A stretch of 56,374 bases of DNA, from the NCBI GenBank assembly GCA_001579985.1, contig LRSR01014011.1, forward strand, positions 1 to 56,374, in the 5' to 3' direction. Both the position numbers and the translations under genes were made by a program. Of this stretch, positions 23,301 through 33,931 are shown piece by piece. The notes under the pieces are model-generated. The model saw only the letters and a program-made list of their open reading frames with translations. It was not told the DNA's origin and did no database searches. Source of the stretch: Hypsibius dujardini. Lineage: Eukaryota > Tardigrada > Eutardigrada > Parachela > Hypsibiidae. Position 1 is the stretch's first letter. Each line of letters starts with the position of its first letter.

Positions 23301-24593
23301 TTACTCGTAATGTAGGAAAAATATCAAGATGAGTCGAGCGAAAAAATATTGTCTAGTAATTAATTGAAAAACTAATTCATTCATTAATGCTAATAAATTT
23401 CTATATAATTTCTCGACTAACTTATTCCGACGTCAGACCTACAGTATATTCCTACTCTTTAACTAATAATGCCTGAATTTGTACGAATTACTTAATTTCT
23501 CCATTGATTCGTATACTTCGTCTAAAATAAATGAAAATGTATCGTAACAAAATGAAACGTGTGCGAAATAATAATCTTAATAAATAATAATGAACGATAA
23601 CCATGCTAGCTTATATGCCTTCGAGCTTTCACTAAAAATATGTCGAAAACGTTTAAGAACGTTTAAGAACACTTCTAAGCGCCCAGCTAATCGATCGATT
23701 GATTGGCCCCATTAATTCCCAAGACATGTATTATACCTGAACCAAAGCTCCATAACCGTCTTCCGGAAATGTCTCGATGCGCCAGCCTTCTCAACCAAGA
23801 AATCCACCTGATTCCGTAGGATCTTATCCGCCACCACAAAGATCGTCTCACTAGCCGTGCTCGTAGCATAGTTGCTCGTATCTCCATCATCCGAGCTATC
23901 ACTCTCACTCGCGCTGGCAATTGACTTTCGACTCTGGCTGTGAGCTTGCAAACGAGCTTCTCGGCGAGTAATATTTCGCTGCTCACGATGTGTCACCGCA
24001 TTTAACGCAGGAATGAAATCCAACTCCGTCGCCGCTTCGGCAGCCACACCTGCAACGGGATTCCTTCATTTGATTGACCAATTGGCTTACGCGAATTGAA
24101 CTAGAATGACTGGGCGATTGATTAATTGATCTATTGGCTCGCATGCATTTAAACCACTTGACTGAACAGTTGATTGATCTATTCACTCGGTTGCATTTAA
24201 ACCACTTGACTGAACAGTTGATTGATCTGTTAAATAGCAAACTTCCATACCTGGAAAAAGGCTCCTTTTCCGCGGCGTCGACTTGTTTCGTGCTTTCGAT
24301 ACCTTGTTCTTACTTCCAGGTGGTCGGCCTCTCTTCTTCGGGGTTTCGGACGACGGCGTCGGGACTTTATTTGAGGTCTTCACTGCAGACGTCTGCGCCC
24401 GGAGTATCTTCTTCCCCTTTGCCGCAACGTTTCCCGAAGAGCTCGCACGCATGCTATTGACAAAAATCTTGAGAGATTTCACGTTTTTGCTACCGGGTGG
24501 TCGACCGCGTCGGGGCTTGGAGATGGGTGTGGCGGCGGCGGCCGGGATCTCCATATCATCTGGTTCGTCATCCGCACTGCTTGAGTCCGACAT
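20389..24593 (-). CDS. TAF1B: TAF1B/RRN7-like RNA polymerase I initiation factor subunit with N-terminal AT-hooks
   Basis: TAF1B is the TFIIB-like subunit of the SL1/core factor that recruits RNA polymerase I to rDNA promoters. Five exons, 24593-24251, 24049-23737, 23285-22828, 21979-21543 and 21087-20389, sum to 2250 bp, 749 aa plus stop. The family core is recognisable: ISRILSIVMLGLLYCDERIL followed by SDVLRW (the cyclin-fold start in TAF1B), then VEALAMAAIVYSLRLLFGLDG and FNFQEWCKHI, in the same order and spacing as the animal protein. Two AT-hook cores, RGRPPGSKN at about 29-37 and 88-96, occupy the N-terminus. I see no CxxC zinc ribbon, which normally begins this family. Exon 2 is acidic/Ser-rich. 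Intron 3 holds GACA tracts and intron 4 is AT-rich. A decayed copy of its 5' end lies at 12360-13009. Family call is good; the AT-hook fusion is read directly from in-frame exons. Confidence 0.83.
22590..22800. repeat. GACA tract in TAF1B intron 3
   Basis: Imperfect GACA/GCCA units just 3' (in gene sense) of the exon 3 donor. Confidence 0.85.
24145..24240. repeat. 48-bp tandem repeat in TAF1B intron 1
   Basis: Two copies, starting at 24145 and 24193, of a unit opening GCATTTAAACCACTTGACTG. Degenerate relatives occur in the pseudogene intron at 12500-12620. Confidence 0.85.
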
Positions 24594-26008
24594 TCTTTGC
24601 ACCCAGTACAAGTATCAGCTGCTCAAAAAATCTACTTTCTATCTCTAATAATAATCAGGCGGGCGAGACTAGATGTGGTGAAACTGAGTGGTGATGCAGA
24701 TCGATGACAATAGTAACAAAATGCGTCCGTTTTAAAAAAAAAGAACAACAAAGCGTGGTTGTTTGATTGATTAGAGCACTACGAGAGTTATCATGACCAC
24801 AAGACTGCACAGGCAACAAGTGCTAATAAGTCATAAATAAATTACCGGCATTACTTCTTTTCTTAATTACTCTCTTACCTCGTATGCGTGTTAAGTATCG
24901 TACAATCCTCTTGCCGTAGATAGAAAGATTGTAGTAGTCTGAGAATTATGACGACCGATTGCTAGGGATTGCGGTGCCAATAATAAGCAATTAGTTAATT
25001 AAAGTGGAAGTACCGGTAAAAAGTACAAAGCAATAGGAATAATTTTTGCCGGGATTAAATATAACGTGTTCCCGTCCGACTTCCGGTATTAGGAACAGTT
25101 TACCCTCCGGCCTCTCAGATCTGAGCAGCCCGTACTGAAGAAAGATTCTTTTACATAAGCTACCAGAACTCAGGAACTTTGAATCACAGCATGTGTTGGG
25201 AACAATTTCGTTCGTTGCCGCCGTTATCTTGACGACCTATAAAGCATAGTCCAACTGCAACTGCATTGGCTATATATCCAATTTTTTAGTGTTTCTCATT
25301 AGTTATAACCCACTTAATGGGTTCCGGTAACCGAGATATCCTAAAACAGAGAGCTGTCCTTGAATATGATAGATGTCTCGTTTTTAGAGCACTTGGAGTA
25401 TAATTGTTTTACTCTTATGTCATTTTTAAAAAATTGTTGAACATTAATTACGCTTTATATATACGGTATACGGTATATGCAAGGCAAAATAATTATTCAT
25501 AAAAAAACGGAATAAGTATTCTACAAAGTACCAAAAAAGTATTACACCAAAATGGCTGAAACAGCATTATATTTGATGGAGATTCAACCTACTTAATTTA
25601 ATCTATAAAAAAAGATTGATCCGAAAGAGTTGCCTAGATATGTCAAGAAAATTTGAAGGTTATAAATTATAAACATACAGTATACGTACAAAACTGATAA
25701 TAACTGGAAAAGGCATGCTGTGAATTTAGCGGGAGATCAAACTGAACAAGGACAAAACCGAGTAGCAGAGGTCAGATGCATGAACCACGTGTTTAAGAGG
25801 CCAAAACGGTTGTGAGCTTCAGGAGAAGAACTCTAGAATTTGGAAAACCTCACAAGCGAACTGGCTCTGTCTTTTGCGCAACCGACAACGGTCCCTTCGA
25901 ATTCGAAGTCTCACGTTGCAGAATGGTATGAGCTGCGTTTGACACGAGTCCACCACAAATTAGCCGGATTAAGAGACGGGTCCTCGTATAAGACATACGT
26001 CGGTGACA
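24594..26008. other. Intergenic, TAF1B 5' flank to SLC26-C 3' end
   Basis: The first about 250 bp is homologous to 13010-13250 upstream of the pseudogene. The middle is AT-rich and contains TATACGGTATACGGTATA-type palindromic words near 25465. I see no gene. Sequence above 25900 is probably SLC26-C 3' UTR. Confidence 0.5.
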
Positions 26009-28033
26009 TCACAGTCGGTTGATCGCGTTGGAGACGCTGTTGCTGAAGTTTTCTTCCTGGAGGACTGCAGCAACGCCAGAGAGGTAAAGGACATCGCGTA
26101 CAGAGCCTAAATGAAAACTACATTTAGCAATTTGAAATTAGCTAATTTAAATGCATCGAACATACGAACATAGTAGAGAGAAGACAGACAGACAGGCAAG
26201 CAGGCAGGCAGGTAGACAAGCAAGCAGGCAGGCAGGCAGACAGACAGACAGACAGAAAGACAGACAGACAGAAAGACAAACAGAAAGACAGACAGAGAGA
26301 CAGGCAGGGAAACAGACTAGCAGACAAGCAGACAGACGATCAGTAGCACATTAGAATCGAGTTAAATAAAAAGGTTGCCGTTCCTAATCAATACGAATAG
26401 CTCAATAGCTCACTGGAACAAGCTGAGAAGACGACCCTGACGCCTTTTTTATTGCATTCATTCACCAGTCGAAGGAGCTTCTCCGAGCCGACCACATCAA
26501 TAAAGTTAATCGCACTGCAATCGATGATAATGCCGCGCATAGGCTGGATGGCCAGTTGCAGCCCTGCGCTCAACACCGGTGGCGAATTGTTCTGCACGAT
26601 ATTGATGACTGGGCGCCGCGTTGTCATTGTGATATCCGCGTAATCATTTCCGGAGGAATGCTGGTCGGCTGTCGCGGTGGTAGCATTTATAACGTGCGTC
26701 GATTCCATCTCGGGATTCAATACTGAGCAAATGGGCAAGACTTTTTCGTTCGAAGGCATAACTTTCCGAATTTTGGATACGAAGGATTCAGCATTTCCGG
26801 AGTACAGGGGACCGTGGAGACGAAAGATTTTAATTCCGGGAACTTCATCGACCTGAATAAAGTAAAACAAATCAGTGAAAAGACTGGCAGGTACTCATTC
26901 AAGCACGCAGGTATTATTGCAAGTGGATATAAATTGAAAGTCAGATAAACTGACAGTCAGACAACCAAAAAGGTGGCTGGCAGTTCGGAGGCAGATAGGA
27001 AGTCAGAAACATAGAACTGTACAGACACACAAACAGACGGTTAGTCAGTCACACAAAAAGCAGACAGTGATAAACGTCCACAAACATGCAAACAGATAAG
27101 CATGCACACAGACAGAGAGACAGGTACACAGAGAGGTACCCATTTAGAGCAACAGAAACACATACAGACAGACATACAGACAAACAAACAGATAGGCAGG
27201 TAGGCAGATAATATTAAACATTCAGGCAGAGGGGGAGGCAGTTTGTCGTGCAACAAGACAAATAGCGCTAAAGACGTTGTCGTACCATGGGATCTTTCAG
27301 CGGCTTGATTTCATCTAATGTTCCACGCACCCTTCCCAAAACAGCCACTCGTCCGTACTGCATCCGGAAGGCAAATACCACTAAAGAATACAGCACTCCA
27401 ATCGCCAGACCATAATCTACGTCTAGCAACAAGGTGGCCAGAAGAGAAACCATGAAAATGGACGCGTCAATCAGCGAGACCTTCCATAATTTCTTCACTT
27501 CCAGCACCCCCGTCAACAAGCCAATCAGTGCAACCATGACGATTGCACCCAAGCAGGCTCTCGGCAAAGGCTGGAGGAATTTCCCCAAGGCGACTAGTAC
27601 AATTAGCACAACGATGACCGACACGAGGCTGACCATCTGAGTTGAGCCTCCCGCGGATTCCTGAATAGCAGTACGACCCAGTCCGCCGGTCACCACAATG
27701 CACAGGAAGAAGGAACCAAAAATATTTGAGGCACCGAGAGCGATGAGTTCTTGGTTGGAGTCAATTTTGTAGTTGTTTTTTGTGGCGAAGATCTTAGCGA
27801 GAGAAATTAGAACCGCCGAAGCGACGATGGCCAAGCTGAAAGTTCGTCCCAGGATTTGCGGCATGATGGAATAGGGTGGGATCACGGGAACCGGGAGGCC
27901 GGTGGGGATGTTTTTCACGATGATCACACCCCATTTTGATTCCAGATTGAGCTCGTAAGATGCCAGCGTACCGAAAATGATCTGTTGACATCGAATAACA
28001 AAGTAGATAAACAGTCAGTAATCAGTGCAGTCA

Positions 28034-28106
<73 letters not shown>

Positions 28107-29920
28107 TAGAAAGACAGATAGACACAAGAACGAGCAGAGAAGTCCAAATTGACAGAAAAGAACATGTGACATAGATGAGCCGTACCACCAAAAGCTCCAT
28201 AGGAAACGGCACTTTGATGATCTTCATCACGCGCGGATTCCCGTTGATCAACAATCTCGTAAGGTATAGAAGGGTGATGCAAATCAACGACACGACAAGC
28301 GTCGGTATATGAGTCTCTCGAATTATCCTGAAGAAGTCAACGTAGAACTAAAGTAAATTGGAAAAATGGATCAGATTTACACATAACTGCACAATGCGAT
28401 GGGTTTCGCAGACGGTTTCGGAAAGTCAGTATTTTGATCTCCCCTAAAGTTCTTACATATACAAGCTTCAACGGTCCATGATGTTCCTGTAAACGTCCTA
28501 TACCAAACACCAATTTGACTTGGCTAGTGAAGATGTGGAATGCCGCTGCACAAGTGAACCTGAAAATTACAGACATCCATGCATCTTCGTAAATTCTCAA
28601 TAGTCATGTAAAAGATCGCCCGGTAGCACGTACCCTTTCACAAGATGGTCAGACAGAAAGACTGCCAGAAAGTAGCCCAGTCGGAGAACTCCCATAAGAA
28701 CCTATACAGACAGAGATCATCTGACGGGCTAGATATTCAGACGGTGTAAGGTGAAGCTGCATGTGCATCTGTGTCTGTGTCTGTGTCTGTGTCTGTGTCT
28801 GTGTCTGTGTCTGTGTCTGTGTCTGTGTCTGTGTCTGTGTCTGTGTCTGTGACTACCTGCCATAATCCAACAGCCAGTGTCACCGCGATCATAACCTGCA
28901 ACCGGATGTCCAGCGGGATCATATCCAGCGTGGCTGCACCGTTCTCTGCAGTCGCTTCTGTGTGGTTCGCTTGAGCGACCATTTTCGAGCCGATATTCTT
29001 CACGATGCCTGCTGTCATGAGACTTGTCACCGCAAACGTCCCTGAAACATGAGATGAAAACTTTACGCATCGATGAAAAGACTGTAAACTGTAATGGTCA
29101 CCGATCAAAATGGAAAATCAGAGGCGGGCACTCTACATGTGCACTGCAATATCAAACGAACGAAGACCTTTAGGCACGGAGGACACCTCGTAAGGGGAAC
29201 TTACCGACAGACGCGTGTCGTGAGGTACCGAGGCAGCTGTAAATGAGTACAGGGAAAAACCCGGCATATCTGTGAGGAAAAAAACATTAAATGAGGCAGT
29301 GTTTTAAAAAAGCAGTCGTGTTAGCAATGTATTGGACACATAAAAATGTAAATTTACTTCACTTGTTATGTAATATAAATAAATCTGTGAATATTTGCAG
29401 TTGCAACTTTTTTTGTTGAACAAATCGCCAACGACTCTTGTTTAAAAACGCCGTCTTCCGAATTTCATTAAAAATTTCGTCCTCAACGTACAGTCCGTTT
29501 ATGGCTTCGACACCGGAGAGCACTCCATAAGCCATGCCTGTGAAAAAAATACAACCCCAGAATAAGCTGTGGAACTCACTATGCCCTAGCTTACTAATTG
29601 ACTATAGCTTTACATGAAGGGATGTTTATAATGCCGATTGTGAGACCTGCAATCGGGAGAGATCGACCAGTTATGGGAGAACTCTTAAGACTGAGCAGGT
29701 ATCAAATGTGACTTTGCTGACCGGAAACGACATCACCCATCAGGCACGATCGGATGTTATAATTCAACAACCAGTCCAAGATGGGAAAGGCACTGACAAT
29801 CTGATTTTTCACACAACCCGCACTGCAGCGGAACCGTCGGATCCGTACGACGATGCGAGTCCGTAGTGAGCGGTGTAGTTGAGTCCATGGTGCCAGTGGC
29901 TGATATTTTACCGCAGCCAT
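26009..29920 (-). CDS. SLC26 family anion transporter, tandem copy C (altered TM1 signature)
   Basis: Third paralogue: 29920-29722, 29646-29614, 29537-29492, 29269-29205, 29041-28857, 28701-28634, 28559-28457, 28347-28186, 27981-27286, 26852-26414 and 26106-26009. The sum is 2094 bp, 697 aa plus stop. Exon 6 has one extra codon (GYFLAVF versus GYLAVF). Exon 10 is 9 bp shorter than in A. At the exon 2/3 junction the family signature PQGMAYG reads PSCMAYG (residues 76-82), because exon 2 ends CCTTCAT before the donor GTAAAG. Gln77 and Gly78 are thus replaced by Ser and Cys in an otherwise intact gene. TM10 reads LGRT, keeping the arginine. The STAS domain is present (IKIFRLHGPLYSGNAESF; INFIDVVGSEKLL). 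A 5' UTR acceptor at about 29972 is conserved. Copy C is the most divergent of the three. Confidence 0.92.
26180..26340. repeat. GACA/GGCA tract, SLC26-C intron 10
   Basis: Imperfect units, in the same intron as in copies A and B. Confidence 0.9.
26935..27215. repeat. Degenerate GACA tract, SLC26-C intron 9
   Basis: Strongly degenerate GACA/GACAC units, in the same intron as in copies A and B. Confidence 0.8.
28034..28135. repeat. GACA tract, SLC26-C intron 8
   Basis: A perfect GACA run at about 28036-28087, then degenerate units. Same intron as the long tracts in A and B. Confidence 0.93.
28767..28850. repeat. (TCTGTG)n hexamer array touching the exon 5 donor of SLC26-C
   Basis: About 14 near-perfect hexamers. 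In gene sense the array (CACAGA)n begins immediately after the donor GTAGTC (28856-28851). Confidence 0.95.
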
Positions 29921-30040
29921 ACCGTTTGCTCCTTCTGGAATTGTTGAAACGGTATTAAATTAGCAGAGCCTATTGGAGAAAGAAAGACATGTTTAATAGT
30001 TAGAGTAAATGGGCCAGTACTCTTTTTCAGAAAGGAGCTC

Positions 30041-30045
30041 ATGCC

Positions 30046-30076
<31 letters not shown>

Positions 30077-30225
30077 ATGTTTGCCTGCCTGTCTCTCTTA
30101 CTCTCTGTCTGTCTCTCTATATGTTTGCCTGCCTGCCTGTCTGTGTGTGTGTCTGTGTGTGTCTATGTGTCTGTGTGTCTGTGTGTCTGTGTGTCTGTGT
30201 GTCTGTCCGTCTGTATATTTGTCTG
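30041..30225. repeat. CTGT and (TGTC)n-derived tract upstream of SLC26-C
   Basis: Perfect CTGT units from 30043, changing to TGTGTC units after 30140. Confidence 0.92.
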
Positions 30226-30714
30226 AGCTGTCTTTAATAGATTCTTCCTCACCTTCGCCGTACCGGACAGTTTTTTTTCTCGATCCAGAATAGCTGAACG
30301 TTTCGGTGGTAGCATTATTATGTGCGTATTTCGAAATTCGATAAATTGTTGTTGGTGGCCTGCGACTGCGAGATCGCTAGTTTTACCCTTAGGCGAATAC
30401 CCTTAAAAACAATCCATCATTCGATGATATAGTGGCAATAGACCCTAAAGGTACAATGTACTAATTGTAAGACAAAGCCATCGTAATGCACTTAATGGCA
30501 AATAAAAGCATGGTAAACCCCCTGCAACATGTGGATATAAGATAGATAACCCGAGTCTGTCAATAGGGGTTGGCTTTGAGAGCCAACCGTGGAGGTAAAA
30601 TCGTTCCTTTGTCGATACGTGTAGTGTGAGTTTGATAGACAGGCATACGCGAGGATAAACAATTAAGAAAAATGGTCAACTAACGAACTGGCTGGATGTT
30701 TGCTGCGAGACAGA

Positions 30715-30810
30715 CAGACAAGACAGCCAATCAAGCAGACAGGCAGACAAAAGCCAGCCAGCCAGCCAGACAGGCAGCCAGACAGGCATACAGATAGACT
30801 GACAGACACG
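30715..30810. repeat. Imperfect GACA/GCCA tract
   Basis: Degenerate GACA, GGCA and GCCA units in the intergenic region between SLC26-C and the BTB gene. Confidence 0.85.
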
Positions 30811-31226
30811 CACACATAAGAATCATAGAGGCGGATTTAACGGACTGTGAATTTTATTGAACCTTTTGCAAGGTCGATGAGGTGGCGGGCTCGACCTGTA
30901 CTAAAATGTAATCAAGCACGGTATGGCAAGTAAGTACTGTAGGGTATGTAACAAAAGATACTGTAACTACCCAAGACTACGAACTAGCGGTAAAAAAGCA
31001 GCACTCTTGCATTCAGATCTCCAGCAGCAACAAAGGAAGAATGACCGAGGCACCAGAAAGACTTGCATCCTTGTCAGCATACGGATACATCGTACAATCT
31101 CTAGGAAATGAAAGCAGTAGCAGTCACATGCAACAAAGTAGCACAACGGATAGACCAGATGCTAATGAGCAACTCATGCCACTGCGGCTTAAGAACTTAA
31201 AGGACTCTAAAGTGAACCCTTGCCAC

Positions 31227-33931
31227 TCAGGAGTCTCGCATTCGGATTGGACTGGTACCACCGTGGATTTCACCCTGATGGTCATTATCGGGAACAATCG
31301 TAATGGCGTCTCCCAGCTTCTCTAAGCGAAGCAGTGCTTTTTTACCTGACCGACGACAGTTCCGCTGACCGTTTCCTGCTCCTTTTCCGCCGGATGGAGG
31401 ATGCGAAGATGCAAAGCGCCCACAACGAGCTCCATGGCCATCATCCAAGATGTGGCGACCAGCTCGAAGGTGTCCCGGCGAGGCGATGGCAGGCTCTGCA
31501 GCTTCGGAAAGTCCACTTTCCTGTCAGCACGGAATACGGAATCGCCGAAAGCGATGCTGAAGGTTGCGTCACACCGGCACAAGACCGGAATTCGTCGCTA
31601 CATTGTGGCATCAGATTGCAATGTGGATTTACCGTGACGATGCATTCGTCCGACGAGAAGGACTTTCGATGGCCCAGTCCAGTAGATGCGTATTCCAACC
31701 AAACGGCGATGAATACCGGAATGGTGTTCTTAGTCCGTGGCTGGCTGGAGAAACGGATGACTGATTTCGGGGAGACGAACTTGAACTGGTACAGTGCCAA
31801 CAGCTCCTAATTTGAGACTATTCCATCCTGCACAATTGGTCCCGCATTTATATTTATGTCATTCAGCACTGATATTCTAACTCATGTGTGTTCATTTTGA
31901 AACATCAAACCAGTTCCAGTTTAAATAAAACTGATTTTGATATATTCTAAATTCGAAAGTAAATTTAGGAATTATTATTAAGTTATTTAAGGGTCTAAAC
32001 TTAATTTCAATTTGTTTTTAAAACACCGTTTTAGAGTACTGGTACTAGTACCATGTACCAATATGCAGTTTGAGCTAGCGAATTTCGATCAACTTTAAAT
32101 TTGGAATCGATTGGCATTAATCGGCGGAGTTATATGAGCCAATCTCGGAAAACTTCTCTCAATATCGAAAAGAACAAAACGCATCGTCCCTATTGATAAC
32201 CGAAAATATATTATCCCTGACTTCCAGTTGCTTCCAAATTGAATTTTGGATGGGTAAGTGTCAAGAAAAGTTTACTTCCAAATACCTATACAAGCTGACT
32301 GAGTTCCACTACACGGAATTCGGCCGGACTTCACCTACACACTTTGCTGATGCCACTAGCGATATCCGAAGGCTCAATTAGCGGCAGGCGAACGCACCCG
32401 ATCAAACCGTGAAGTTTGACACGAAATTCCGCACTGTGATCCTGCCCGCCGGAGTTTCGCACCGCCCACCTGCAGCACACGAAAAACCGGCATTAAAACT
32501 GATACTAAGGAAACGCGGCGGGTTGAATCGGTCGGGTGGCAGAGGGCGCCACAAGTGTAAATTAAACGCGGTGTGTTTGAAGTTAGATAGGCGTTGTTTA
32601 CAATTCACAATTGTGGCGCCGTCCGCCACCCGACCGATTCAACCCATGTAGCGATTCAACCCGCCGCGTTCCCCTGATACACATATATATAGTACATAAG
32701 AGTTGAGTGCTCAGTACAGGAACTTCCGGTTATAACACTGTCGAGGGTTTCGACACAACCTTGCATACCGCCTGGCAGCTTGGTAGACCAAGTTCTCACT
32801 CGGTACACACAGCTCGTCCATCGCTAAAACCGCACGAATTAACTCCTCCGGAGCTTCCAAGAAGCCATCCTCATTTAAGACGACCGGCGCGCGAATGCAG
32901 AGCAACCGTAACGCCATGCATTTAAGATTCTGTTCGTCCAGGGTTTGTGACTACAAAATTGGAGTGAAAAAAGTACAAGTTAGCTTGCTATCGTAACCTC
33001 TCAAACTGTTCAAACTGAAGACAGTCAGTGTGCGGTCAACAACGATTTTCTGGCTCTTTGGCTTCGTTCGTGGCTTTAACGGAATTTGAGCGAGTACGCA
33101 GGAGTTGTGTACTGCACTCGAGCTACCTTTTGGAGGATGAACCATAGACCGGGGACATTGGCATTGACCGAGGCATGGGCCAGGACGAAGTCGCGATATC
33201 GTTGAACCAGTCGCAAGACGATGTACTTCTTCGCGCAGTACAGCGTCTCCATCACGATCTCCAGCGTTAACCCAATTCTCTCATCTATATATAAATACGT
33301 AAGAAATTAAAAAAAACAAGTACACTATCACCCATGAACAACAACTAAATCTGTAGCTACTCCATCAATCAATCAGTCAAACCATCACTCCGCTGGTCAA
33401 CCCACCCATTAATCAATCGCAGCGCGCCCATAGATATGGGTCCCAATCAACCCACCAATCAATCTAAGAGTACCCCATAGCTTTTGCCCAAAACGGTGAC
33501 AGTTCAACGGAAAGCTTGCCAAGTGCACCAAGTTCTTCCCACTATACACACAAAGACCTCTCACATGTTTTACATTGCAGTACCTGAGCAAGATTCGAAA
33601 AGCTTCGGGTTCCACATCGGGAATGCATATGACAGAGCCGTTTTCCGGGAGATGGCCGTAGAACATCCGGTAGAAGCGCTGCTCCCCATCACCACCATCC
33701 ACTTGTAAAATCAACGTATTCACATGCTGCCAGGAAAATGGAATCTTCACAAGGTCAGCAGCAAGCATAGTTGCCTGACTTGTGGGCGGGAAAGTCGGCA
33801 GTGGCGACGGTATTCCCGGCTGACCCAAGGAGGAACACCACATCGGTGGGAATGGGGTCCGGATTGGCCAGCAAATATTCCGTTCGTTGGCGGGAATCCC
33901 GTGCATCCTGCCACGTCTCGTGGAGCACCAT
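31227..33931 (-). CDS. Divergent BTB-BACK-PHR protein (BTBD-like)
   Basis: BTB-BACK-PHR proteins are usually adaptors for Cullin-3 ubiquitin ligases. Proposed exons: 33931-33775, 33701-33574, 33279-33127 and 32950-about 32711 (BTB and BACK), then 31806-31633, 31597-31346 and 31319-31227 (PHR). BTB shows WQDARDSRQRTEYLL, DVVFLLG, FPAHK and RFYRMFYGHLPENG..IPDVEPEAFRILLRY. BACK shows METLYCAKKYIVLRL and VPSENLVYQAARRYARLC. PHR shows SVIRFS, PVFIAVWLEYAS and DTFELVATSW. The first intron needs a GC-AG splice (CAG|GCAACT) to keep frame. The link between BACK and PHR exons is unresolved: the fourth exon runs into a stop at 32711, and its possible donors differ in phase from the 31806 acceptor. A fold-back element and a MITE copy lie in that gap. 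It may be a fast-evolving gene or a decaying one. Confidence 0.6.
32096..32300. mobile_element. Diverged copy of the 170-bp palindromic MITE
   Basis: The left part AAATTTGGAATCGATTGGCAT followed by GGCGGAGTTATATGAGCC matches the elements at 47759 and 51483. The right part near 32236 (AATTTTGGATGGGTAAGTGT) resembles the flank of the 51483 copy. Confidence 0.5.
32510..32672. mobile_element. GC-rich fold-back element (long hairpin)
   Basis: The left arm (about 32510-32566) opens AAACGCGGCGGGTTGAATCG, then GTCGGGTGGC and GGGCGCCACAA. The right arm (about 32598-32672) is its reverse complement with a 17-bp insertion that duplicates the GGGTTGAATCG word. The loop is about 30 nt. TGATAC occurs on both outer sides (about 32500 and 32676) as a possible target duplication. 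It sits in the gap between the BACK and PHR exons. Confidence 0.75.

Larger units (their letters stand above)
29921..31226. other. Intergenic between SLC26-C and the BTB gene 3' end
   Basis: It holds the SLC26-C 5' UTR acceptor (about 29972), CTGT and GTGTCT tracts (30041-30225), a GACA/GGCA tract (30715-30810) and an 8-bp-stem hairpin at 30568-30588. I see no gene. Confidence 0.55.

Noticed and set aside
23983-24240. Zinc-ribbon-like CRCGC...SCVKCG in an alternative frame at the start of TAF1B exon 2
   Set aside because: It would fit the missing TAF1B zinc ribbon, but that frame stops at once and does not match the splice phase. The phase-correct frame (VAAEAATELDFIP) is open through the exon.
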